Source: an uncultured Eubacteriales bacterium (lineage in GTDB: Bacteria > Bacillota > Clostridia > Oscillospirales > Ruminococcaceae). Taken from it: a stretch of DNA of 8,825 bases. The notes under the pieces were generated by a model. That model worked only from the letters and a program-made list of their open reading frames with translations, was not told the DNA's origin and did no database searches. A program made the translations under genes and the position numbers. This document shows positions 1 through 5,217 of this stretch, one piece after another. Each line of letters starts with the position of its first letter. The stretch's first letter is position 1. The stretch spans positions 1 through 8,825 of the forward strand of contig CAUHFD010000114.1 of assembly GCA_959605275.1 (NCBI GenBank). The letters are read 5' to 3'.

Positions 1-363
1 GATCCGATTCCGGTCAGAAAGGCACTGGCGGATGGCTGCGACAAGGTGATTGTTGTCCTGACCCGAGATCGGAATTATCTGAAATCTCCCGAAAAAATGC
101 GGTCAATATATCGGCGTATGCTAAAAGAATATCCTAATATGATTGCGGCGCTGGATCACCGCCATGAAGTATATAATCAGACTTTATCCTATTTACGGGA
201 GCTGGAACAGTCTCAAACTGCATTGATCATTGCACCGGCGCAGGAAGTCACACTGGGACGGTTTGACAATTCGCGTGAGAAGCTGGAGGAGCTTTACGAA
301 CAGGGATATCAGCAGGCTAAACTGCATGATAAACAGTTGAAAAATTTTTTATCGCGGGAATAA
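1..363 (+). CDS. patatin-like phospholipase family protein, C-terminal part (5' truncated by window)
   Basis: The frame is open from the first base and encodes 120 residues before TAA; the start lies outside the window. The first residues, DPIPVRKALADGCDKVIVV, match the segment following the catalytic Asp of the Ser-Asp dyad in bacterial patatin-like acyl hydrolases, where a D-G-G-like turn precedes 'DPIP' and a beta strand. The catalytic Asp and the GXSXG nucleophile elbow would therefore be just upstream and cannot be checked. The rest (about residues 25-120) is charged and helical and resembles the C-terminal extension of the YjjU-type subgroup of these enzymes. The predicted role is hydrolysis of acyl esters of lipids in the cytoplasm or at the membrane; the substrate is unknown. 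There is no clear terminator after the stop; the next gene begins 129 bp later, past two palindromes. The family call is from remembered similarity. Confidence 0.75.
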   Translation, partial: DPIPVRKALADGCDKVIVVLTRDRNYLKSPEKMRSIYRRMLKEYPNMIAALDHRHEVYNQTLSYLRELEQSQTALIIAPAQEVTLGRFDNSREKLEELYEQGYQQAKLHDKQLKNFLSRE

Positions 364-403
364 TCGGAAACGTTTTCTGTCAATAGAAAGGAAGAAGGAT
401 AGC

Positions 404-424
404 GTGAAAAATGATATTTTTCAC
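404..424. repeat. perfect 9-bp inverted repeat, possible operator
   Basis: GTGAAAAAT (404-412) and ATTTTTCAC (416-424) are exact reverse complements separated by GAT. This short-spaced, A/T-rich palindrome looks more like a dimeric regulator site than a terminator, because no T-run follows. It lies between the patatin-like gene and the Spx-like gene, 6 bp upstream of a second, longer palindrome. Which protein would bind is unknown. Confidence 0.5.
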
Positions 425-429
425 ACTCC

Positions 430-470
430 ATTTGTTCCGGTATTGCGCAAAGCATAATACCGGAACAAAT
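430..470. repeat. perfect 15-bp inverted repeat with 11-nt loop in the leader of the Spx-like gene
   Basis: ATTTGTTCCGGTATT (430-444) is the exact reverse complement of AATACCGGAACAAAT (456-470); the loop is 445-455. As RNA it would form a stable 15-bp stem ending 22 nt before the start codon of the Spx-like gene. The downstream bases are A-rich, not a T-run, so it is not a standard intrinsic terminator on the plus strand, and the minus strand also lacks a T-run. It may be a leader stem-loop, a repressor site or a degenerate terminator for the patatin-like gene. Confidence 0.6.
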
Positions 471-492
471 TCAAAAAGGAATGGTGATTTTT

Positions 493-852
493 ATGAGTGT
501 TATGTTTGTGGAATATCCGAAATGCACAACCTGCCAGAAAGCAAAAAAATGGCTGACAAAACGCGGGGTCGTTTTCACCGAACGGCATATTGCGGCGGAA
601 AATCCGACTGCCGGGGAACTGCGTGAATGGCAGCAAAAAAGTGGTTTGCCCTTAAAACGATTTTTTAACACCTCGGGATTAAAGTACAAAGCTTTGGCTT
701 TAAAGGATAAGTTGCCGCAGATGAGCGAGCAGGAGCAGCTTAATCTCCTTGCCACTGACGGGATGCTGGTCAAACGCCCGATTCTGATAGGGGAAAACTT
801 TGTATTAGTTGGTTTTCGGGAGAGCGAGTGGGAAGCGGCGCTTCCTATTTGA
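493..852 (+). CDS. Spx/ArsC-family thioredoxin-fold protein (YusI-like)
   Basis: A 119-residue protein with the ArsC/Spx fold. It has an N-terminal beta strand then CTTC (Cys11, Cys14) heading a helix, 'FFNTSG' at about residues 57-62, and 'KRPI' (residues 94-97) holding the conserved Arg and cis-Pro before the last strands. Family members are either arsenate reductases or, in Bacillota, redox-sensing regulators such as Spx that bind the RNA polymerase alpha subunit. The overall sequence is closest in memory to the poorly characterised Bacillus YusI group, so neither activity should be assumed. The CXXC pair favours a redox role. The ATG at 493 is preferred over the in-frame ATG at 481 because the AAAAAGGA site directly abuts 481 but sits 12 nt before 493. 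It is preceded by two palindromes and is probably monocistronic. Confidence 0.85.
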   Translation: MSVMFVEYPKCTTCQKAKKWLTKRGVVFTERHIAAENPTAGELREWQQKSGLPLKRFFNTSGLKYKALALKDKLPQMSEQEQLNLLATDGMLVKRPILIGENFVLVGFRESEWEAALPI

Positions 853-860
853 AAAAGCAA

Positions 861-886
861 CAAAGGCTGCGGTAAAGCAGCCTTTG
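861..886 (-). terminator. 10-bp hairpin with T-rich tail on the minus strand
   Basis: CAAAGGCTGC (861-870) pairs perfectly with GCAGCCTTTG (877-886) around a 6-nt loop. Read on the minus strand the stem is followed by TTGCTTTTTC, a usable T-rich tail; on the plus strand no T-run follows. It would therefore best terminate transcripts of the small minus-strand genes at 1120-1529. It lies 8 bp after the stop of the Spx-like gene and could also protect that mRNA's 3' end. Confidence 0.55.
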
Positions 887-897
887 AGTGTATCATA

Positions 898-924
898 AAC
901 CCATTATCTTTCTGTGATGGGTTT
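898..924. repeat. 27-bp repeat, copy 1 (hairpin-forming)
   Basis: This 27-bp stretch differs at one base (C908 versus T1124) from 1114-1140, 216 bp downstream in the same orientation. Each copy forms a hairpin: here AAACCCATTA (897-906) pairs with TGATGGGTTT (915-924) with one G-T wobble. In copy 2 the same bases include the 3' end and stop codon of a small minus-strand gene; in copy 1 they would read the same C-terminal residues (KPITER then stop) with no gene attached. Copy 1 thus looks like a stray copy of that gene end and terminator. Confidence 0.65.
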
Positions 925-1113
925 CAGTCTGTCGAAAAACTATAAATTATAGCCCTTTATAATGGAGAAACCGAGGACATGTGCATCGCGTATTGCTATG
1001 CAAGGCGAATCGACGTTCTCGACAATCCGCGTCGCAACGTGGATTGTGGGGTGCGGTTGGGAGAGGGGAAAGTCCCCTCTCCCAGAGCGTTGTCGACTTT
1101 ATCGACACGCTCG
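925..1113. repeat. hairpin-dense non-coding segment between the 27-bp repeats; possible small repeat element
   Basis: No convincing gene is present. Several strong stems follow one another. ACAATCCGCGT (1022-1032) pairs with ACGTGGATTGT (1037-1047), one wobble, 4-nt loop. TGGGAGAGGGGA (1058-1069) pairs with TCCCCTCTCCCA (1073-1084), 3-nt loop. The arms 1085-1096 and 1102-1112 pair over 11 bp with one bulged T. Near the left end is a small palindrome, CTATAAATTATAG (940-952). Tight spacing of stems and flanking repeats suggest a non-autonomous repeat element or a structured RNA. A TATAAT at 958-963 has no good -35 box. Its identity is unknown. Confidence 0.45.
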
Positions 1114-1147
1114 AACCCATTATTTTTCTGTGATGGGTTTTGCTTTT
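1114..1147 (+). terminator. hairpin plus T-rich tail (copy 2 of the 27-bp repeat), plus-strand terminator
   Basis: AACCCATTA (1114-1122) pairs with TGATGGGTT (1131-1139) with one wobble, followed by TTGCTTTTTCC. This is a reasonable rho-independent terminator for plus-strand transcription coming from the Spx-like gene. The same bases carry the last codons and stop of the minus-strand gene at 1120-1281, so the stem is partly coding on the other strand. Confidence 0.55.
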
Positions 1148-1281
1148 TCCTTGGTGTGTTTGGCTTTCCCTTGTAGCTCCGGTACGGGCGGAACGTCGTT
1201 TTTCGGGAAGTGTGTCTTATGATTGCTTTCGGTTCCGTGCGGGTCTTTCGGATCCGGTCTGCGCATGCCGGCTTTTGCCAT
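1120..1281 (-). CDS. small basic hydrophilic protein, unknown function (53 aa)
   Basis: A 53-residue minus-strand frame beginning MAKAGMRRPDPKDPHGTESN and ending KAKPITEK. An AAAAAGGAGG site at 1291-1300 lies 9 nt before the ATG at 1281, which is the main support that it is a gene. The protein is rich in Lys, Pro and His with no hydrophobic stretch, so it is neither a membrane protein nor an obvious globular fold; it is probably disordered or bound to nucleic acid or a partner. It lies 80 bp downstream of the 55-aa gene on the same strand and is likely co-transcribed with it. Its stop codon lies inside the hairpin at 1114-1139. I do not recognise a named family and assign no function. Confidence 0.7.
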   Translation of the reverse strand: MAKAGMRRPDPKDPHGTESNHKTHFPKNDVPPVPELQGKAKHTKEKAKPITEK

Positions 1282-1361
1282 TTTGCCCAGCCTCCTTTTT
1301 ACAGATTATTTCTGCATTATTATTTCCCGATTCGATGTTATTATTTCATGCGCAGCCGACA

Positions 1362-1529
1362 TTATTTATTTTGCATTTCACAGACTTCGTTGACCACTGC
1401 GATTGTAGTCAAGGTGTCTCCCAACTGGGTGAAAAAAGCAGCAAGGACAGCTACTTGTTCCGGAGCGCAGTTTTGCGCAATATAGTTTGCAGTCAGGGTG
1501 ACTGCTTGGGTGACTTCAAAAGCATTCAT
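1362..1529 (-). CDS. small protein resembling the DUF6774 family (55 aa)
   Basis: A 55-residue minus-strand frame starting at ATG 1529 with a GGAAAGGAG site 9-10 nt upstream. It begins MNAFEVTQAVTLTANYIAQN, continues with an Ala/Val-rich helix and 'FFTQLGDTLTTIAVV' (about residues 32-46), and ends in a short polar tail with Cys50. From memory this resembles DUF6774, a family of small helical proteins of unknown function common in Clostridia; 'TQLGDTL' is the most characteristic part. Two amphipathic helices are likely and there is no signal peptide. A weak promoter (TTCGCA, 16 nt, TAAAAT on the minus strand, about 1573-1600) lies upstream. It heads a probable two-gene unit with the basic 53-aa protein. 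Confidence 0.75.
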   Translation of the reverse strand: MNAFEVTQAVTLTANYIAQNCAPEQVAVLAAFFTQLGDTLTTIAVVNEVCEMQNK

Positions 1530-1713
1530 GAAAAATTTGCTCCTTTCCGGCTATTATCGAAGAACAGCCAATATTTTACCTCATAACTAATATATGCGAA
1601 AACGGGAAAGGTGGTAGGATTTCAGACCGAAATAATTTCTAAGCCGGGCACCATGCTCCAATGATATTCTAAAAGGAAAAACAATGACGGATTTCTCATT
1701 CGCCGATATTGTC

Positions 1714-1742
1714 TTGACAAAAAGACCCGGACAGCATATAAT
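1714..1742 (+). promoter_or_regulatory. consensus sigma-70/sigma-A promoter of the cys T-box operon
   Basis: TTGACA (1714-1719) and TATAAT (1737-1742) are both perfect consensus hexamers with an ideal 17-bp spacer. Transcription would start near 1749-1750, directly before the T-box leader. A promoter this strong fits control by premature termination in the leader. Confidence 0.92.
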
Positions 1743-1749
1743 AAACAAA

Positions 1750-2006
1750 ACAGCTTAAATGCAGAGAACAGAAAGAGTAGCGGATATACTTGCGTGTCAG
1801 AGAGAAGTCTCATCGGCTGAAAGGACTTTAACGGGAGCATCTGCGAAGTGCCTCTGGGAGCAGATAAGGCGAAAACATGACGTTAGTAGCTTTATTCGGG
1901 GTGGTTGCCGTTATCATGACCGGTCGAGTGATAAATTGAAGTGGGACCGTGGATTATTCCGCCTTCGTTTTTGTATTTGCAAAAGCGGAGGTTTTTTTGT
2001 TTTTTG
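1750..2006 (+). promoter_or_regulatory. T-box leader riboswitch, probably sensing tRNA-Cys
   Basis: Stem I landmarks are visible: GAGTA near 1774, AGAGAG at 1799-1804, GGCTGAAAG around 1815-1823, and GAAG before TGC at 1849-1851, the likely cysteine specifier codon. The antiterminator is canonical: GAAG (1938-1941) pairs with CTTC (1963-1966), a 7-nt bulge TGGGACC (1942-1948) follows, then GTGG (1949-1952) pairs with CCGC (1959-1962). Uncharged tRNA pairs its NCCA end with the bulge and stabilises this form. The base before ACC is G, which matches a U73 discriminator (as in tRNA-Cys) by wobble and disfavours tRNA-Val (A73), the amino acid of the shifted reading GTG. The downstream genes cysE and cysS support Cys. 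The specifier assignment is less certain than the T-box itself. Confidence 0.93.
1962..2006 (+). terminator. T-box intrinsic terminator
   Basis: CCTTCGTTTTTG (1962-1973) pairs with CAAAAGCGGAGG (1980-1991) over 12 bp with two G-T wobbles and a 6-nt loop, followed by a long T-tract (1992-2006, one G). The left arm reuses bases 1962-1966 of the antiterminator, so the two structures exclude each other. This is the off state when tRNA is charged. Confidence 0.92.
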
Positions 2007-2084
2007 CTGTTTTGTATATTCAATCGGAAAGACAGAGTTAATCGAAAACGAAATCGCAACATATATATTAAAGGAGGAAGCAGT

Positions 2085-2735
2085 ATGTTTAATCGGCTGC
2101 GGTATGATATCCGTGCAATCAGAGAACGTGACCCTGCGGCACGGAGCGGATTGGAAGTGTTTTTGCTTTATTCGGGATTACATGCGGTTATCTGGTATCG
2201 CATTGCGCATTGGTTTTTTAAGCATCATCTTTTTTTTATTGCTCGTCTGCTTTCGCAAACGGCAAAATGGCTGACAGGCATTGAGATTCATCCCGGCGCA
2301 ACCATCGGCAAAGGATTGTTGATCGATCACGGCTCCGGAGTTGTGATCGGAGAAACCGCCGAAATTGGAGATAATTGTACCATTTATCAGGGAGTAACCT
2401 TGGGCGGAACCGGGAAGGATAAAGGAAAGCGGCATCCGACTCTCGGAGACAATGTGATGGTTGGCTCCGGCGCCAAAATATTAGGTCCGTTTAAAGTAGG
2501 AGACAATTCTAAAATAGCCGCCAATGCAGTTGTGCTGGAGGAAATTCCCGAAAACTGTACTGCGGTCGGTGTGCCGGCTCGAATCGTGCGCAGGGACGGC
2601 CGAAAGCTATGCAATGATATGGACCAGGTGCATATTCCCGATCCGGTATCACAGGAATTGTGCAAACTGCGCCAGCGAATCGAACATTTGGAAAGTAGGC
2701 TGCAAGATCAGCAAGAAGAACAAAACAAAGCATAA
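2085..2735 (+). CDS. cysE: serine O-acetyltransferase
   Basis: A 216-residue enzyme that transfers acetyl from acetyl-CoA to L-serine, giving O-acetylserine, the first committed step of cysteine synthesis in the cytoplasm. An N-terminal helical part (residues 1-62) is followed by a left-handed beta-helix of hexapeptide repeats (about 65-165). The catalytic Asp-His pair is D81-H82 in 'LIDHGSGVVIGET', and R116-H117 in 'KRHPTLGD' matches the second active-site His. 'GVPARIV' closes the hexapeptide domain. The C-terminal 30 residues are charged and coiled-coil-like. The length matches the short Bacillus-type form, not the roughly 270-residue enterobacterial one. AAGGAGG at 2071-2077 lies 7 nt before ATG 2085, which sets the start. 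It sits behind the T-box and 21 bp before cysS. Confidence 0.97.
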   Translation: MFNRLRYDIRAIRERDPAARSGLEVFLLYSGLHAVIWYRIAHWFFKHHLFFIARLLSQTAKWLTGIEIHPGATIGKGLLIDHGSGVVIGETAEIGDNCTIYQGVTLGGTGKDKGKRHPTLGDNVMVGSGAKILGPFKVGDNSKIAANAVVLEEIPENCTAVGVPARIVRRDGRKLCNDMDQVHIPDPVSQELCKLRQRIEHLESRLQDQQEEQNKA

Positions 2736-2756
2736 CCGAAAGGAATGGAATCAAAA

Positions 2757-4154
2757 ATGAAAATATTTAACACGTTATCCCGCCAAAAAGAAGAATTTGT
2801 ACCGTTGACACCCAATGAGGTAAAAATGTATGCCTGCGGACCTACCGTATATAACTATATCCATATCGGAAACGCGCGGCCGATCTGCGTGTTTGATGTA
2901 CTGCGCCGGTATTTTGAATATCGAGGTTACAAAGTGACCTTCTGTCAGAATTTTACCGATGTGGATGACAAAATCATTCGAAAAGCAAACGAAGAAGGGG
3001 TATCTTCCCTTGATGTTTCAGAGCGGTTTATCAAAGAGTATCAAATCGACGCAAAGGGCTTGAATGTGAAAGAAGCAACGGTGCATCCTAAGGTAACTGA
3101 AAACATTGACAAGATTATTGATATTGTGCGAACCCTAGTGGAAAAAGGATTTGCTTATCCGTCTAACGGGGACGTCTATTTTCGCGCCGCAAAATTTGAG
3201 GAGTACGGTAAGCTTTCCCATATGCCGTTAGAGGATCTGGAAGCCGGTGCACGGATTGACGTAAGCGAACAAAAGGAAAATCCGATGGACTTTGCGCTTT
3301 GGAAAAATGCAAAACCGGGTGAGCCTTTCTGGGATTCTCCATGGGGAAAAGGACGTCCCGGCTGGCATATTGAATGCTCTGCAATGGCAAAGAATTATCT
3401 CGGAGATACCATCGATATTCATTGCGGCGGTCAGGACTTGATTTTCCCGCATCATGAGAACGAAATCGCTCAGAGCGAGTGCGCAACCGGAAAATGCTTT
3501 GCCCATTATTGGATGCACAACGGCTATATCAATGTGGATAACCGCAAAATGTCCAAGTCGCTCAATAATTTCTTTACTACCCGGGATGTAGCCGAAAAAT
3601 ACGGCTATGAGCCGATTCGTTTTATGATGCTGCAGGCGCATTACAGAAGCCCGATCAATTACAGCGTTGATGTGATCGAGCAATGCCGATCGGCACTGGA
3701 ACGGCTTTATACCTGCCGTGATAACATTGATTTTGTTCTGCAGTCGGCAAAGAGCGGTGCGGTTCGCACCGATGTGAAAGAACTCACAAACAGCTATCGT
3801 CAGAAGTTTATTGATGCAATGGAAGACGATCTGAATACGGCAGATGCCATTTCGGTGCTGTTTGATTTGGTACGGGATATCAACACATTGCTGACCGATA
3901 AGAAAACGGTTAAAGAAGAAATCGAGCTGGAACGGGATTTGTTTGACGAGCTCGCTGATGTTTTGGGATTGATTTACAATCGGAAAAAAGAAGAAGAAAT
4001 TCCACAGGAAGTTCTTTCGCTTGTTGAAAAGCGGAAAGAGGCACGCAAAAACAAGGATTTTGCGGAGGCAGACCGTCTGCGCGACGAAATCAGCGGATTA
4101 GGCTATTTGGTGGAAGAAACTCGCCAAGGCACAAAAATATCCAAAAAAGCATAA
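2757..4154 (+). CDS. cysS: cysteinyl-tRNA synthetase
   Basis: A 465-residue class I synthetase charging tRNA-Cys with cysteine. The Rossmann catalytic domain has HIGN at residues 36-39 and KMSKS at 264-268. The zinc site that selects cysteine is complete: C27 (in 'YACGPTVY'), C207, H232 and E236. The C-terminal helical, anticodon-binding part ends with the usual Lys-rich region including 'NKDFAEADRLRDEI'. The length is typical. ATG 2757 is preferred over the in-frame ATG 2745 because the AAAGGA at 2739-2744 directly abuts 2745 and the encoded MKIFNTLSR is the usual N-terminus. It follows cysE in the T-box operon, so synthesis and charging respond together to uncharged tRNA-Cys. Confidence 0.98.
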   Translation: MKIFNTLSRQKEEFVPLTPNEVKMYACGPTVYNYIHIGNARPICVFDVLRRYFEYRGYKVTFCQNFTDVDDKIIRKANEEGVSSLDVSERFIKEYQIDAKGLNVKEATVHPKVTENIDKIIDIVRTLVEKGFAYPSNGDVYFRAAKFEEYGKLSHMPLEDLEAGARIDVSEQKENPMDFALWKNAKPGEPFWDSPWGKGRPGWHIECSAMAKNYLGDTIDIHCGGQDLIFPHHENEIAQSECATGKCFAHYWMHNGYINVDNRKMSKSLNNFFTTRDVAEKYGYEPIRFMMLQAHYRSPINYSVDVIEQCRSALERLYTCRDNIDFVLQSAKSGAVRTDVKELTNSYRQKFIDAMEDDLNTADAISVLFDLVRDINTLLTDKKTVKEEIELERDLFDELADVLGLIYNRKKEEEIPQEVLSLVEKRKEARKNKDFAEADRLRDEISGLGYLVEETRQGTKISKKA

Positions 4155-4196
4155 TTCTGACGAAAGAAGCAAGCCGATAAGGCTACGGTTGCTGCC

Positions 4197-5135
4197 ATGT
4201 TTGATAAAATTATAACCATTGCGCTCAACCCGTCGCTGGATGTTACACTATGGCCGGAAACCTATGACTGCTGCGAGCCGAATCGATGCAAACGAGAAAA
4301 AGTTTATCCGGGCGGGAAGTCGGTCAATGTCACCAGAGTTTTGAAAAGCCTCGGTATACCTGCTCGCCTGATCGGTATTGCGGGCAGAGAGAATATTGAT
4401 TTGCTCCGCGGTTTGCTTGATCGGGACGGGATTGATTACCAACTGCTGGAAACCACCGGCGCCGTGCGGGAAAACATCACAGTGATTACGCCCGATCGCC
4501 GTGCGTTTACGGTGAACCGACAAGGTATCCCGATCGAAAAACAGGCATGGGATCGTTTGCCCAGACTGATACAAAAGGAACTCGTGCCGGACGGAGAAAA
4601 TCTGGTGGTTTTCGCCGGCAGTCTGCCGCCAAATATTTCTGCTGCCGAATACAAAAGACTAATTCTTTCGATCCGCCGGTCCAACGTGAAAATTGCGCTG
4701 GATACCGATTTCTTTTCCTTTTCGGAGATACGTGATATTGCTCCTTTTATCATGAAACCAAATCTGAAAGAGGCAGGAAACATATTAAGCCGCTCCGGTA
4801 TTACTGCCCGAAACGCTTTTGATGCAGCGGCATTGCTTGCAGAGGTAGCCGAGCATGTTTTGCTGAGTATGGGTGCGGAGGGGATTTGTTACCGTCATCG
4901 GCAGGAAGGATTCCACGTTCGGGTGCCTGCGGTTACGGTAAGTTCCACGGTGGGCGCAGGGGATACTGCTCTTGCAGGTTTCTTGGCGATGATACAGCAA
5001 GGAAAAAATCTGCCGGACAGCGTCAGATATGCGGCAGCGTGCAGTTGTGCCTCGGTTACTTTAGAGGGGACACAGGCGGTAACAAAAGCCATTGTAGGAC
5101 ATTATTTGAAGCAGATTCAAACAACAAGAATCTGA
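4197..5135 (+). CDS. PfkB-family sugar-phosphate kinase (1-phosphofructokinase / tagatose-6-phosphate kinase type)
   Basis: A 312-residue ribokinase-fold enzyme of the FruK/LacC branch, which phosphorylates fructose-1-phosphate, tagatose-6-phosphate or fructose-6-phosphate with ATP. Visible motifs are NPSLD (11-15), PGGKSVNV (38-45), RENIT (91-95), AGSLPP (140-145), KPN (187-189), SMGAEG (224-229) and VGAGDT (252-257), with D256 the expected catalytic base. Two departures from the common pattern are Ser42 where Gly is usual in GGKG, and Thr257 where Ser is usual in GAGDS. No phosphotransferase genes are nearby, so the substrate cannot be assigned. It begins 42 bp after cysS with a weak ribosome binding site (TAAGG at 4178-4182, 14 nt from ATG) and no terminator between, so read-through from the cys operon is likely. 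Confidence 0.87.
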   Translation: MFDKIITIALNPSLDVTLWPETYDCCEPNRCKREKVYPGGKSVNVTRVLKSLGIPARLIGIAGRENIDLLRGLLDRDGIDYQLLETTGAVRENITVITPDRRAFTVNRQGIPIEKQAWDRLPRLIQKELVPDGENLVVFAGSLPPNISAAEYKRLILSIRRSNVKIALDTDFFSFSEIRDIAPFIMKPNLKEAGNILSRSGITARNAFDAAALLAEVAEHVLLSMGAEGICYRHRQEGFHVRVPAVTVSSTVGAGDTALAGFLAMIQQGKNLPDSVRYAAACSCASVTLEGTQAVTKAIVGHYLKQIQTTRI

Positions 5136-5148
5136 TGCTCGGTGGTAT

Positions 5149-5202
5149 TTGACACAGAAAAACGAAAGGATACAAAAAGTTGTATTTTGTCTGATAATAC
5201 AA
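5149..5202 (+). promoter_or_regulatory. probable promoter with overlapping palindromic operator
   Basis: TTGACA (5149-5154) with TACAAA (5171-5176) 16 bp later makes a plausible sigma-A promoter with a good -35 and moderate -10; the start site would be near 5183. Exactly there lies TTGTATT (5180-5186) and its perfect reverse complement AATACAA (5196-5202), spaced 9 bp, followed by a third TTGTAT at 5204-5209. A repressor bound there would block initiation. The regulator is not in the window. This suggests the FAD oxidoreductase and PHP genes can be expressed apart from the cys operon. Confidence 0.45.
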
Positions 5203-5217
5203 TTTGTATATTATGTT

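Noticed and set aside
364..379. CcpA cre-like sequence GGAAACGTTTTCT after the patatin-like gene
   Set aside because: The AAACGTTT centre matches, but at least three consensus positions fail and the site lies far from a mapped promoter, so it may be chance.
411..636. Overlapping frames on both strands around the palindrome before the Spx-like gene
   Set aside because: They lack ribosome binding sites, overlap a well-supported gene in another frame, and the similar peptides on both strands come from the inverted repeat itself.
962..1586. Plus-strand frames of 86-148 codons through the hairpin-rich region
   Set aside because: They are antisense to the two small genes that have strong ribosome binding sites and run through hairpins and promoter-like DNA; their composition (Cys, Phe, Ser and Arg rich) is typical of non-coding reading.
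1941..2084. 48-codon N-terminal extension of CysE
   Set aside because: It would start inside the T-box antiterminator and cross the terminator; the AAGGAGG site and homology fix the start at 2085.
5149..5217. 23-codon N-terminal extension of the FAD oxidoreductase from a TTG
   Set aside because: The TTG is part of a TTGACA box, has no ribosome binding site, and the extension moves the FAD motif away from its normal N-terminal place.
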